Of a DNA stretch of 64,000 bases, positions 9,409 to 18,440 are shown in pieces. The notes beneath the pieces are model-generated. The model did no database searches, was not told the origin of the DNA, and saw nothing but the letters and a program-made list of their open reading frames with translations. The DNA is taken from positions 310,001 through 374,000 of the forward strand of contig JAPDDQ010000001.1 of NCBI GenBank assembly GCA_027587225.1, written 5' to 3'. Source of the DNA: Solirubrobacter taibaiensis. Its GTDB lineage: Bacteria; Actinomycetota; Thermoleophilia; Solirubrobacterales; Solirubrobacteraceae. A program made the translations under genes and the position numbers. Within the stretch, counting starts at the first letter, position 1. Each line of letters opens with the position of its first letter.

Positions 9409-11151
9409 GTGTCCCGCGCGTTGCTCGTCGCCGTCGTGCTCCTCGCGTGGGCTGCGCCCGCGCAGGCGAAGGAGACGACGGTGGCGCAGTACCGCGGGTT
9501 CACGCTCCACGCCTCCGAGCGCGGCAACCAGATCTGCATGACGCTGCGGCGCGAGCGGCGTTACCAGGGCACGCAGTGCGGGCGCATCCCGCGCTCACCG
9601 CACCGGCCCGTGAGCATCAGCCCGGACGTGGGTTGGAACAACTACGCGGCGGCGATCGCAGGCTCGATCCGCACGGCCGAGATCGAGTTCGCCAACGGTC
9701 GCCGCCAGCGTGTGCCGACGTTCGGCAAGCGCGGCTTCACGGCTCGGTTCGTGATCCTGCCCGCTTCGCCACCGACCGCGAAGTTCATCCGCTTCTTCGG
9801 GGCGCGCGGCGAGCTGCTCGGGATCGACGGCGGGCCGGCGGGCTACATCGACATCTTCGCCAACCAGGTCCAGCTGCTGGGCGACCGCGACGCGGGCGTG
9901 ACCGCGAACACGGAGGTGCGGCTCGAAGCGTCGCCGGACCAGGCCGACCGGCTCGTGAATCACGCGTGCGTGCACGTGGTGACGGGCTTCGGTGGCAACG
10001 GGTTCTGTGACTTCGACAGCGCGAACGGGATCATCGTCAAGGGCAACTGCGAAGGCCCGAACCTCGTCGGCGCGATCGTCGCGGCGCAGGTGGCGGCTGT
10101 GCGGCTCACGCTCGGCGGCGGTAGCGAGCTGGTGCTGCCGGCACGCGACCTGCCGGCGGTGTTCGGCGGGCGCCGGGCGGTGGCGGCGGAAGTGCCGGCA
10201 GCCGAGGGCGTCGTGGCCGCGGCGGCGGTCGATGCGAGTGGGCAGGTGGTCGCGCGTGTGCCGCTCGGCCTCGCGCCGGGCGGTCAGCCGTGCGCCGGTG
10301 AGGACCGCGGTGACGACGACGTCGACGTCCCGCTCGTGCCGGTCGCGGCGCCGCCCGCCGTTGCCGTCGTGGGTGAGCTGGTTGCGGGCGACCAGGGCGA
10401 GCGGTTGTGCGTGGGATTGCGGACGCTGCCCGCGCACACGTGCGCGTCGCCGCCCGTGGACTCCGACCGCCCGCGGCTCCTGCGCGACGGCGAGCTCGTC
10501 GGCGGCGCGTTGAGCCGCGACGCCGAGCGGATCACGCTGCGGCTCGACCGCGGCGCGCCCGTCACGGTCCGCGCGACGCCGGGCGCGTACGGCGGTGTCT
10601 GGGCGGGCAAGGTGCGGTTCTTCATCGCGCGCGTGCCCGCTGATGCGGAAGTCGTCGGCGCGATCGTGCGCAACGCGGCGGGCACGGTGATCGGCATCAG
10701 CGACCGCGGCGTCCCGCGTCCGCGAGAGACGAGCCGCGTCCTCGTCGAGCGCGGCGGTCTCGGGCTCCAGCTCATCCGGCGCGAAGGGGACGAGCCGTGC
10801 GTGACGGCGCTCCCCGGGCCGGCGCCGCGCTACTGCACCGTGCGCAATCCCGGCTCGCCGATCGACGGTCCGATCCGGCGCTACAGCGCGACGATCGCGG
10901 TCTCCTGCGCGCCTCGGGGCGCAGTCGCCTACGGGCGCGTCGCGGACGAGCAGCGGCTGCCGGAGGTGCTGCTGGAGGGCGGCGGCATCGTGCGCGCGAC
11001 GCGCATCCCGCTGGCCGACAAGGACGCGTGGATCGCGTACCTCCCGGACGCGCGCGTGCTGGGCCTACGGGCGGCGGGCGACGAGGCGGTCGCGCTCAAC
11101 CTGCCGCCCGCGAGCGTGCAGTGCGGCTACACCGCGAGCCGCTCGTTCTGA
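9409..11151 (+). CDS. Exported protein with paired-cysteine repeats, unknown function
   Basis: A 580-residue protein with a clear Sec signal peptide (MSRALLVAVVLLAWAAPAQA). The GTG at 9409 is chosen among three clustered GTGs because TACGGT (9396-9401) lies 7 nt upstream. The mature part contains at least three similar units that start with a Cys-containing strand and a second Cys 11-14 residues later (ICMTLRRERRYQGTQC, LCVGLRTLPAHTC, PCVTALPGPAPRYC). Other segments end in arginine-rich strands such as RRAVAAEV. The cysteine pairs probably form disulfides outside the cell. No known enzymatic motif is visible. Two further segments with VVGAIVR or LVGAIVAAQ hint at additional copies of the repeat. 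Confidence 0.8.
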   Translation: MSRALLVAVVLLAWAAPAQAKETTVAQYRGFTLHASERGNQICMTLRRERRYQGTQCGRIPRSPHRPVSISPDVGWNNYAAAIAGSIRTAEIEFANGRRQRVPTFGKRGFTARFVILPASPPTAKFIRFFGARGELLGIDGGPAGYIDIFANQVQLLGDRDAGVTANTEVRLEASPDQADRLVNHACVHVVTGFGGNGFCDFDSANGIIVKGNCEGPNLVGAIVAAQVAAVRLTLGGGSELVLPARDLPAVFGGRRAVAAEVPAAEGVVAAAAVDASGQVVARVPLGLAPGGQPCAGEDRGDDDVDVPLVPVAAPPAVAVVGELVAGDQGERLCVGLRTLPAHTCASPPVDSDRPRLLRDGELVGGALSRDAERITLRLDRGAPVTVRATPGAYGGVWAGKVRFFIARVPADAEVVGAIVRNAAGTVIGISDRGVPRPRETSRVLVERGGLGLQLIRREGDEPCVTALPGPAPRYCTVRNPGSPIDGPIRRYSATIAVSCAPRGAVAYGRVADEQRLPEVLLEGGGIVRATRIPLADKDAWIAYLPDARVLGLRAAGDEAVALNLPPASVQCGYTASRSF

Positions 11152-11154
11152 CGC

Positions 11155-11910
11155 TCACCAGTCGCGCTGGTCGGTGGGGCGGAACAGCACCTCGTTGACG
11201 TTCACGCGCTCCGGCACGGCGAGCGTCCACAGGATCCCCTGCGCGACGTCCTCGGCCTCGAGGAACTCCCAGTCCCCGATCTCCGCCTTCAGCGCTTGCA
11301 TGAAGTCCGGGTCGACGTGGTCGCCGAGCTCCGACACGGTCGGGCCCGGCTCGAACAGCGTCACGCGGATCCGCTGCGGGTGGACCTCCTTGCGCAGGAC
11401 GTTGGTGAACGCGCCGAGCGCGTGCTTGGACGCCGCGTAGACGCTGAAGTTCGGCTGGTGCGTGCGCCCGGAGGTGGAGGTGAGGTTGACGATGTGGCCG
11501 CTCCCGCGCTCCTGCATGCCGGGCAGCACCGCGCGGGTGCCGTACAGCGCGCCCATCAGGTTGACCTGGACCATGCGGTCCCAGTCGGCGGGGTCGGCCT
11601 CGGCGATCGGCGCGGGGAGCATCACGCCCGCGACGTTGACGAGGATGTCGACCGGGCCGAGCTGCTCCTCGACGGTGGCGATGGCCTGCGCGGCCGCGGC
11701 GTAGTCGGTGACGTCGGCGGGCACCGCGAGCGCGGTGTCGCCCAGCTCGTGCTGGAGCGCCTTCAGCCGGTCCTCGCGGCGGGCGACGAGGCCGACCTTC
11801 GCTCCGGCGCGTGAGAGCGCGATCGCGGTCGCCCGGCCGATCCCCGACGACGCACCGGTGACCACGGCGGTCTTGCCTTCCAGCGGCGTGCCTTCGATCG
11901 TGAGAGTCAT
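11155..11910 (-). CDS. Short-chain dehydrogenase/reductase (SDR)
   Basis: A 251-residue classical SDR: TGASSGIG cofactor motif, NVAGVM (NAG variant), Ser in NLTSTSG and catalytic YAASK. It should be an NAD(P)-dependent oxidoreductase of unknown substrate, related to YdfG/serine-dehydrogenase-like SDRs. The ATG at 11910 is supported by TACAGT on the reverse strand (11918-11923), 7 nt upstream. It is divergent from the TetR gene and so is the likely target of that repressor. Confidence 0.9.
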   Translation of the reverse strand: MTLTIEGTPLEGKTAVVTGASSGIGRATAIALSRAGAKVGLVARREDRLKALQHELGDTALAVPADVTDYAAAAQAIATVEEQLGPVDILVNVAGVMLPAPIAEADPADWDRMVQVNLMGALYGTRAVLPGMQERGSGHIVNLTSTSGRTHQPNFSVYAASKHALGAFTNVLRKEVHPQRIRVTLFEPGPTVSELGDHVDPDFMQALKAEIGDWEFLEAEDVAQGILWTLAVPERVNVNEVLFRPTDQRDW

Positions 11911-11917
11911 GACTGCC

Positions 11918-11964
11918 ACTGTAGCAATAATGCTAGAGCTGTACTATTGCATCTGAGGTAGTAT
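11918..11964. promoter_or_regulatory. AT-rich divergent SDR/TetR control region with nested inverted repeats
   Basis: This stretch is strikingly AT-rich for the region. It holds TAGCA-ATAA-TGCTA (11922-11935), and GCAATA (11924-11929) pairs with TATTGC (11945-11950). The SDR -10-like TACAGT (11918-11923, reverse) and the TetR -10-like TAGTAT (11959-11964) flank these repeats. A TetR dimer bound here would block both promoters. The operator assignment is inferred. Confidence 0.5.
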
Positions 11965-11972
11965 TGTGGACG

Positions 11973-12569
11973 ATGCGTCAAGAACGTCGCAAGCAGCGGA
12001 CCCGGGCCGCGATCCAGCACGCCGCGCTCGACCTGTTCGCGCGGGACGGCTTCCGCGCCACGACGATCAGTGCCATCGCCGAAGCGGCGGACGTCGCCCC
12101 GCGCACCGTGACGCTGCACTTCCCGGCGAAGGAGGACCTGCTGTTCGCGGCCGATCCCTTCGCGCTGCGCTCCTTGAGCGAGCGGCTGGAGGCGCGTGCG
12201 CCGGGCGAGGACACGCTGTCCGCGCTGCGGGCCTGGATGGCGGACACCATGGGCGCGCTCGAACGCGAGGACGGGGCCATCTGGCGGCGCCGATTGCTCC
12301 GCGCGCAGGTGATCGCGGACGACGAGACGCTCCGGGCACGCGCCCGGGCCGGCTACTACGAGTACGAGCAGGTCATCGCCGCGGCGCTCGCCACCGACCT
12401 GGGCGTCGCGGCGGACGCGCTGGTCCCGCGGATCGCCGCGACGGCGGTGATCGCCGGGCTGCGCGAGCTCTACGAGACCCCCGAGGCCGCTGAGGACCGC
12501 GACGCGCTGCTCGCACTCGTCGACCAGGTGCTCGCGTTCGCGCGCGGCGGGATCGTCAGCGCTGGCTAG
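11973..12569 (+). CDS. TetR-family transcriptional regulator
   Basis: A 198-residue repressor. The N-terminal HTH (about residues 5-55) has the TetR pattern: AIQHAALDLFARDGFRATTI, SAIAEAADVAPRTVTLHFPAKEDLL. The C-terminal ligand-binding domain is helical. The ATG at 11973 gives an N-terminus of normal length and lies 8 nt after TAGTAT. The divergent arrangement with an SDR suggests it controls that enzyme and itself; the ligand may be the SDR substrate (inference). Confidence 0.9.
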   Translation: MRQERRKQRTRAAIQHAALDLFARDGFRATTISAIAEAADVAPRTVTLHFPAKEDLLFAADPFALRSLSERLEARAPGEDTLSALRAWMADTMGALEREDGAIWRRRLLRAQVIADDETLRARARAGYYEYEQVIAAALATDLGVAADALVPRIAATAVIAGLRELYETPEAAEDRDALLALVDQVLAFARGGIVSAG

Positions 12570-12580
12570 ATTCGCTGGTG

Positions 12581-12781
12581 ATGATCAACGATCGCCGCGA
12601 CGACATGGACCTCGCCGAGCTCGTCGAGGAGCTCGAGCTCGCGTATCCCGAGAAGGTCGCGGAGTTCGAACGCCGGCACCCGGACGCGATGGCCGCGGTC
12701 GCCGACGATGACCTGGACGCGTGCGACCCGGACGACCTCGACGACCTCGCGCGCGCCCTCCGTACGTTGCTGCGGGTCTAA
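12581..12781 (+). CDS. Small highly acidic protein, unknown function
   Basis: A 66-residue protein rich in Asp/Glu with an amphipathic helical N-terminal half (MDLAELVEELELAYPEKVAEF) and a DDDLDACDPDDLDDLARAL segment. I recognise no family. The gene is supported by its position 11 bp after the TetR stop and by a TAGATT hexamer (12567-12572) 8 nt before the ATG, as at other genes here. A GTG immediately upstream (12578) is an alternative start. Confidence 0.55.
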   Translation: MINDRRDDMDLAELVEELELAYPEKVAEFERRHPDAMAAVADDDLDACDPDDLDDLARALRTLLRV

Positions 12782-12845
12782 TCAGCCATCGTGCCTAGTA
12801 CCCGCAACGGCCGCTCTCTTGCCGGGGGGTGGAACATTCAGCCCT

Positions 12846-13001
12846 ATGAGTGATCCACAAGCGGGGGTTGAGGCGCAACCATGGGGACACGCCATGACCT
12901 CCACCTCGCACAAGATCACACCCGCCGCCCGTCCCGCCGTGACCTCCAGCTCTTCGCAGCGGGAGCTCGTCGCGCTGTCGCTGCTGCTCCGCGGCGCCTA
13001 G
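12846..13001 (+). CDS. Tentative small open frame, 51 codons
   Basis: A short frame encoding a Ser/Thr/Ala-rich peptide (ends SSSSQRELVALSLLLRGA), with internal ATG 12894 as an alternative start (35 codons). Its stop shares CTAG with the stop of the convergent aminotransferase, as at several genuine convergent pairs in the window. That is the main reason to list it. No well-placed ribosome binding site, no -10-like hexamer and no recognisable family. It may be non-coding. Confidence 0.22.
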   Translation: MSDPQAGVEAQPWGHAMTSTSHKITPAARPAVTSSSSQRELVALSLLLRGA

Positions 13002-14359
13002 CCTTCCGTCACCTCGCGGGCGAAGGCCTCGAAGGCGTCGATGTAGCGCTGGAGGTCGGCTTCGGTGTGCATGACCGAGAGCGTCCACTCCTCGTCCTGA
13101 CCGGGCGTCATGAAGACGCCGCGGTTCATGTGGAAGAGCCAGGCGAGGTCGGTGAGCTCGTGGTGGATCTTGGTGAGGTAGTCGCGGTACTCCAACACCG
13201 GCTCGGTGGACATGACGACGCAGCCCTTGGAGCCCATGCCGACGGTGTGGGCGGGAAGCTCGTACTCGGCGATCACGCGCTCGCACTCGCCCATCAGCCG
13301 CTCGTTCAGCGCGTGCAGTGACGCGTAGGCGTCGTCGGTCAGCACGTGCAGCAACGTCGCTTCGGCGGCGGCCATGGTGAGCGGGTTGCCGTTGAACGTG
13401 CCCTGCTGCTTGACGCGCCCCTCGGCGACCAGCGACCCCAGCTCGGCGGTCATGCCCACGGCGCCGCCCGGAAGCCCACCGCACATCGCCTTGGCGAGGC
13501 ACACGACGTCGGGCACGACGCCGTAGAGCTCGGTCGCGCCGCCCGCGGCGACCGCGGCACCGGTCTTGACCTCGTCGAAGATCAGGACCACGCCGGCTTC
13601 ATCACACGCGGCGCGCACGGCGGCGAGGTACCCGTCGACGGGCGGGACGATGTTCACGTTCATCATCGCCGGCTCGAGGATCACCCCGGCGACGGTCTCG
13701 TCCAGCGCAGCGACCAGCGCGGCAGCGTCGTTGAAGGGCACGACGCGCGTCGCCTCGGCGGTCCCGCGCGCGAACCCCTCGCCGTAGGGCACGGCGACCG
13801 GCGCATCCCGCGGCCCCATCAGCTCCGGCGGCGGCTTGACCGACACCATCACGGCGTCGTGGTGCCCGTGGTAGGTGCCCTCGATCTTGACCATCACGTC
13901 GCGCCCCGTCGCGCCGCGCGCCAAGTGCACGGCGTCCATGGTCGACTCGGTGCCGGAGTTGGTGAAGCGCCACGCGGGCAGCCCCCAGCGCCGGCGCAGC
14001 TCCTCGGCGACGACGATCGAGCCCTCGGTCGGCGCGGCGAAGTGCGTGCCCAGCGCCATGCGTTCGCTCACCGCCGCGGCGATGACCGGGTTCGCGTGCC
14101 CGACGCACATCACGCCGAAGCCGTTGTGGAAGTCCGTGTACTGGTTGCCGTCCACGTCCCAGACCGACGCGCCCGACCCGTGCGAGAGGTACGTCGGCCA
14201 CGGGTCGCTCTTCTGGAACTGGGAGGGAACGCCGCCGGGCATGACGGCCGAGGCGCGCGCGAAGACCTCGCCGGACCGCGCGGTGCGCTCACGCAGCCGG
14301 GCGCGCTCGCGGTCCATCAGATCGGCGATACGCGTGGACGCCGGGAGCGTCGTGGCCAT
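12998..14359 (-). CDS. Class III PLP aminotransferase, glutamate-1-semialdehyde-aminomutase like
   Basis: A 453-residue PLP enzyme of fold type I. Visible landmarks are VMPGGVPS near the N-terminus, YTDFHNGFGVMCVGHANP, NSGTES (phosphate-binding region), IFDEV (PLP-pyridine Asp) and the Schiff-base lysine in CLAKAMCGGLPGGAVG. The GGLPGGAVG context resembles HemL, but the GVPS start, length and lack of nearby heme genes suggest an aminotransferase acting on another amino acid or amine rather than hemL itself. A strong AGGAGG lies about 8 nt before the ATG. The gene is transcribed alone and is divergent from the monooxygenase. Confidence 0.85.
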   Translation of the reverse strand: MATTLPASTRIADLMDRERARLRERTARSGEVFARASAVMPGGVPSQFQKSDPWPTYLSHGSGASVWDVDGNQYTDFHNGFGVMCVGHANPVIAAAVSERMALGTHFAAPTEGSIVVAEELRRRWGLPAWRFTNSGTESTMDAVHLARGATGRDVMVKIEGTYHGHHDAVMVSVKPPPELMGPRDAPVAVPYGEGFARGTAEATRVVPFNDAAALVAALDETVAGVILEPAMMNVNIVPPVDGYLAAVRAACDEAGVVLIFDEVKTGAAVAAGGATELYGVVPDVVCLAKAMCGGLPGGAVGMTAELGSLVAEGRVKQQGTFNGNPLTMAAAEATLLHVLTDDAYASLHALNERLMGECERVIAEYELPAHTVGMGSKGCVVMSTEPVLEYRDYLTKIHHELTDLAWLFHMNRGVFMTPGQDEEWTLSVMHTEADLQRYIDAFEAFAREVTEG

Positions 14360-14433
14360 GCGGCAACACCTCCTAGAGGGACAGCGCGAGCGTACTCCCG
14401 GCGAAGGCGGAACCTGGTACGGATATCCCGCCT

Positions 14434-15810
14434 ATGCGGGTCGCGATCATCGGGGCGGGGTTCGGCGGGATCGCGGCGGCGATCGCGCTGCAGCGCGAGC
14501 ACGAGGTGTTCCTCATCGACCGCGCGCACGACGTCGGCGGCACGTGGCTGTTCAACGACTACCCGGGCGCGGCGTGCGACGTCCCGAGCCACCTGTACTC
14601 GTTCTCGTTCGAGCAGCGCCGCCACTGGCCGCGGCTGTGCTCACCGCGCGACGAGATCCTCGCCTACATCCGTGAGCTCGCCGCCAAGTACAGGATCACG
14701 CCCACGCTGAACACGGAGATCGCGACGGCGGACTACGACGACGGCTGGACCCTCAACTCCACCGACGGTCGCACGTTCGAAGCCGACGCCCTGATCGTCG
14801 CCACCGGCCAGCTCCACCGCACGCACACGCCGAACCTGCCGGGCACCTTCGAGGGCCACACGTTCCACTCCGCCGAGTGGGACCACGACTACGACCTGAC
14901 GAGCAAACGCGTCGCGGTCATCGGCACGGGCGCGAGCGCGGTGCAGTTCATCCCCGAGATCGCGCCCACAGCGAAACAACTGGTCGTGTTCCAGCGCACG
15001 GGCAACTGGTTCCTGCCGCGCAAGAACCACCCGTACCCCCGCGCCGTCAAAGCCGCCATCCGGCACGTCCCCAAACTCCAGGCCGCCCGCCGCACGTTCG
15101 TCTTCCACTACGGCGAGACGCTCACCGCCGGCATCCGCCACCCGCGGACGCTCGGCCAGATCGGCCACGCCCGCTCCGCGGCGTTCATGCGCTGGCAGCT
15201 GCGAGACCACCCCGAGCTGCGCGACAAGATCTGGCCGGGCTACGCGTTCGGCTGCAAGCGCGTGCTGTTCAGCTCGCATTTCCTGCCCGCGCTCGCCCGC
15301 CCCAACGTCACGCTCGTCACGGACCCGGTCACGCTCACGGCCGACGCCGTCAACGGCCACGAGGTGGACTGCATCATCTACGCGACCGGCTTCAGGACCA
15401 CGGACTTCATGCTCCCGATGCGGATCACCGCCCGCGGCCGCCCCCTGCAGGACACGTGGCGCGAAGGCCCGTTCGCTCACCTGGGCATGACGGTCCCGGG
15501 CTTCCCGAGCCTGTACCTGATGTACGGCCCGAACACGAACACCAGCGGCGGCTCGATCCTCGTCTATCTCGAGGCCCAGGCGGCCTACATCAAGCAGGCG
15601 CTCGCGCACGGCGTCGTCGAGGTCAGACCCGAGGTCGCGGCCCGATCGGACCGCGACCTCCAACAGCGCTTCAATGGCACCGCCTGGACGGCGTGCGACT
15701 CGTGGTACCGGGATACCGACGGTCGCATCGTCGCCAACTGGCCGGGCTACATGCGCGAGTACCAGGCGCGCACGCAGGTCTTCGATCCCGCCGAGTTCAT
15801 CGGGCCGTGA
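14434..15810 (+). CDS. Flavin monooxygenase, Baeyer-Villiger type
   Basis: A 458-residue FAD/NADPH monooxygenase. GAGFGG near residue 8 binds FAD. The FxGxxxHxxxWD fingerprint (FEGHTFHSAEWD) is diagnostic of Baeyer-Villiger/flavin-containing monooxygenases, and GTGASAVQF is the second, NADPH-binding Rossmann motif. DCIIYATGF is the conserved C-terminal strand. At under 500 residues it is shorter than typical cyclohexanone-type BVMOs (about 540). Likely oxygenates a ketone, aldehyde or heteroatom compound. The 3' end overlaps the convergent hydrolase gene by 14 bp. Confidence 0.88.
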   Translation: MRVAIIGAGFGGIAAAIALQREHEVFLIDRAHDVGGTWLFNDYPGAACDVPSHLYSFSFEQRRHWPRLCSPRDEILAYIRELAAKYRITPTLNTEIATADYDDGWTLNSTDGRTFEADALIVATGQLHRTHTPNLPGTFEGHTFHSAEWDHDYDLTSKRVAVIGTGASAVQFIPEIAPTAKQLVVFQRTGNWFLPRKNHPYPRAVKAAIRHVPKLQAARRTFVFHYGETLTAGIRHPRTLGQIGHARSAAFMRWQLRDHPELRDKIWPGYAFGCKRVLFSSHFLPALARPNVTLVTDPVTLTADAVNGHEVDCIIYATGFRTTDFMLPMRITARGRPLQDTWREGPFAHLGMTVPGFPSLYLMYGPNTNTSGGSILVYLEAQAAYIKQALAHGVVEVRPEVAARSDRDLQQRFNGTAWTACDSWYRDTDGRIVANWPGYMREYQARTQVFDPAEFIGP

Positions 15811-17557
15811 ACGACTGCCCTCCGAGCGTGCCGGTCGCGGTCGTGCGGGTGAAGCGAACCGTGCCCGCGGCGGCTTGCGACCCCGTCACGGTCAGCGTCC
15901 CGCTGGACCCGCGCAGCGTGCCGGACACGCGCACACCGCGCACCCACTCGACGCCGTGCAGCGTGAGCGTCGAGCCCTTGCCGGTCACGTAGCCGCGCCG
16001 CAGCCCGGGCAGCCGGAAGCTGCGCGTGGTCGAGGTGCCCGCGGTGTCGAACGCGATGCCCGTGAGCGTGACGCGCACGGCGCTGAACGTCTGGCCGGCC
16101 TTGCCGGTGGTGCCGGTGGGACGCAGGTCCGACAGCGAAGCCGGGATGAACGGGCCGGCCGGGAGCGCGGCACGGTCACGCGTGCTGATGGCCGAGCAGT
16201 TCTGCACGGTCCCGCCGCGCAGGAAGGTGACGACGTTCCGGGCGGCGCAGCCGGTGAAGTCCGTGCTGGTCACCGAGTGCCCGGCCGAGCGCACCGCGAC
16301 GAGCTTGGCGTTCGGGTACTGCGCCTGGGTCCGGCGCGCGCTCTCCAGCGGCGTGCGCAGGTCCTGGCGGCCGGCGAGGATCAGCACCGGCACGTCCGGG
16401 CCGGCGTACGGCACGCCTTCGGGCTTCGGCGTCGGCGGCCACTGCGCGCACAGCTCGGCGAGCGAGTTGCCGAGCACGACCTCCGGGTCGAACGGCGCGA
16501 AGGCCTCGGTGCGTTCGGCGATGAACGCCTTCAGCGCGTCCGCGCGGCTCGCGAGCGGCGAGTCGGGCGTCCACGGCAGGCGCGCCTCGATGCAGGAGGT
16601 CGCGAGCAGGCGGGAGATCGCGCTGCCACCGCTGCTGGTGTCGGAGTCGCTGAGCGTCACTTCCACGAGGTGGATCAGCGGCGCGGCGTCGCCCGTGGCG
16701 AGCGAGGCGATCGCGGCCGGCAGCCCGGCGCGCAGCAGCGGGTTGACGTCGCTGAGCGCGATCAGGTTGTACAGGTTGGACTGCGAGACGGTGGAGGTGC
16801 TCACGCGCCCGCTCGCCGTGACCCGCGTGCCGCGCAGGGTCCCGTCACCGAGCCGCTCCACCGCGGCGGCGAGCGCCTCGGACGCGTCGGTCACGGTCTC
16901 CTTGCAGATGCCGGGGAAGCAGACTTCCTTCAGCACGCGCGGGGCGCCGAACGTGCGCAGCACGTCCACACCGTCGAGCCCGTCGACGGGCGTCGGCGAA
17001 TCCAGGATGATCGCGGCGGTCTGCGCCGGGAAGCGGCGCACGTACTCCTGCGCGACCTGCGTCCCGTAGGAGACGCCGAACAGCGTGAGCTTGTCGACGC
17101 CGAGCGCGCCGCGCAGGTTCTCGAGGTCCTTGGCGGTCTCGGGCGTGCTCCAGTGCGCGCGCCGGGCGCCGAGCGTCGTGGCGCAGGCGGCGACGTCGTC
17201 GGCGTCCTCGATCGTGCAGTCCACGCGGTCCGAGCCGCCGGTGCCGCGCTGGTCGATGGCGACGATGTCGTACGTCGAGCGCAGCGGCTCGATGAGCTCG
17301 GCGAAGTCATTCAGGATTGGCAGAGCGGCCTGGCCGGGGCCACCGCTCAACAGCACGAGCGTGCCGGCCCGGGTGCCTGTGGCCGGGAGCTTGGCGTAGG
17401 CCAGGTCGAGCGTTCCGGGTGTGACGCCCGTGTGGTCCAACGGGACCGTTACCTTGGCGCACTGCGCCCCCTCGGGGCACTGCGCGGAGGCGACCGCAGG
17501 TACTAGGGCCAGAACGCCGAGGGTCAGTCCGGCGAGCTTCGCTACGCGTGAAAGCAT
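15797..17557 (-). CDS. Secreted alpha/beta hydrolase, TAP-like (tripeptidyl aminopeptidase family)
   Basis: A 586-residue exported hydrolase. The signal peptide MLSRVAKLAGLTLGVLALVPAVASA precedes a CPEG...CAKVTVPLDH start typical of the family. The nucleophile is in GVSYGTQ, with the Asp in ILAGRQDLRTP and His in VRSAGHSV. Cysteine pairs (VDCTIEDADDVAACA, VCFPGIC) fit an exported enzyme. About 100 C-terminal residues after the TAP-like region are a separate beta-rich domain of unknown role. The ATG at 17557 is preferred to a TTG four codons upstream because GAGAGG is well placed before it. Likely releases peptides or cleaves esters outside the cell. Confidence 0.88.
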   Translation of the reverse strand: MLSRVAKLAGLTLGVLALVPAVASAQCPEGAQCAKVTVPLDHTGVTPGTLDLAYAKLPATGTRAGTLVLLSGGPGQAALPILNDFAELIEPLRSTYDIVAIDQRGTGGSDRVDCTIEDADDVAACATTLGARRAHWSTPETAKDLENLRGALGVDKLTLFGVSYGTQVAQEYVRRFPAQTAAIILDSPTPVDGLDGVDVLRTFGAPRVLKEVCFPGICKETVTDASEALAAAVERLGDGTLRGTRVTASGRVSTSTVSQSNLYNLIALSDVNPLLRAGLPAAIASLATGDAAPLIHLVEVTLSDSDTSSGGSAISRLLATSCIEARLPWTPDSPLASRADALKAFIAERTEAFAPFDPEVVLGNSLAELCAQWPPTPKPEGVPYAGPDVPVLILAGRQDLRTPLESARRTQAQYPNAKLVAVRSAGHSVTSTDFTGCAARNVVTFLRGGTVQNCSAISTRDRAALPAGPFIPASLSDLRPTGTTGKAGQTFSAVRVTLTGIAFDTAGTSTTRSFRLPGLRRGYVTGKGSTLTLHGVEWVRGVRVSGTLRGSSGTLTVTGSQAAAGTVRFTRTTATGTLGGQSFTAR

Positions 17558-17644
17558 GGGGCCTCTCAACTGGGACGGGGAAGAGTGGGGCGAGCGATCC
17601 TTACCCCGGAAACCGGTAGGCCCAAACTGCTCAGGTATTACAGA

Positions 17645-18301
17645 TCAGAGCTTCGCGGCCAGCTGGGCCATGCGCTTGATCTCGATCGACTGATCGGAGT
17701 CGACGTGCGAAGCGAACTGGTTGATCTCGGTTTCCCCGCCGCCCCCGCCGCCGTAGAGCTCGGCCACCATCTGGATCGCGCCCTCGTGGTGCTGGGTCAT
17801 GTAGGCGAGGAAGAGCTTGTCGAACGCCTTGCCCTTCGCGTTCTCCAACGCGTCGAGCTGCTCCTGTGTCAGCATCCCGGGCATCGAGGGGGCGTGCTCG
17901 CCGTGCTGGCTGTTCGGGTCCTCACCGCGGCTCTCGAGCCACGTCCGCATGAACGCGAGCTCGTCGGTCTGGGAGACCTCCATGCGCTTCGCGAGCAGGC
18001 GGATGCTGGTGTCGGACGTGCGGTCGGGCACCCAGCCGGTCATCGTGATCGCCTGGTCGTGGTGATGGATCATGCCGCGCATGAAGTCCACGTCGGCCGG
18101 GACGAAGCCACCGCCCTTGGGCGTCGGGGTGGCCGTGACCGTCTTGGACGGCTCGCCGGGGGCGCCGGGCAGGATCGCGTTGACCGTCGGCGTCGCCTGC
18201 GCTTCCGTCGTCGTCGCCACCGGTTCGTCCTTCGAACCGCCGCAGCCCACCAAAATAACGGCCATCGCGCAGATCGTCAGCCGTGACTTATGCACCCTCA
18301 T
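17645..18301 (-). CDS. DUF305 lipoprotein
   Basis: A 218-residue lipoprotein. The signal ends in lipobox LVGC, so the mature protein starts with the lipidated Cys of CGGSKDEP. A low-complexity Thr/Pro linker follows, then the DUF305 domain with its two histidine motifs, MIHHHDQAI and MTQHHEGAI. These may bind metal (family-level suggestion, function unproven). A GGGGGG loop interrupts the C-terminal part. The ATG is at 18301; TACATT on the reverse strand (18309-18314) lies 7 nt upstream. It is divergent from the LVIVD protein gene. Confidence 0.9.
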   Translation of the reverse strand: MRVHKSRLTICAMAVILVGCGGSKDEPVATTTEAQATPTVNAILPGAPGEPSKTVTATPTPKGGGFVPADVDFMRGMIHHHDQAITMTGWVPDRTSDTSIRLLAKRMEVSQTDELAFMRTWLESRGEDPNSQHGEHAPSMPGMLTQEQLDALENAKGKAFDKLFLAYMTQHHEGAIQMVAELYGGGGGGETEINQFASHVDSDQSIEIKRMAQLAAKL

Positions 18302-18440
18302 GGCGCCAAATGTAACGCCGGATTCGCACTTCGGTACCGAAGGCAGTTGCCAATGAGAGGGTGGTGAAGGTAGCTTTCTGATTCTGAGGGCCCGTGCCAT
18401 GAGGGGCACAGCTGAACCAATGGAGGGGGTTTTCGAACCT

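Noticed and set aside
12998..14359. hemL assignment for the class III aminotransferase
   Set aside because: Overall pattern is related, but the N-terminal region and context (no heme genes) do not justify naming it glutamate-1-semialdehyde aminomutase.
17570..17644. Riboswitch or strong terminator between the DUF305 and TAP-like genes
   Set aside because: Only a weak bulged stem (TACC/CCGG...CCGG/TA) is visible; not enough to support either.
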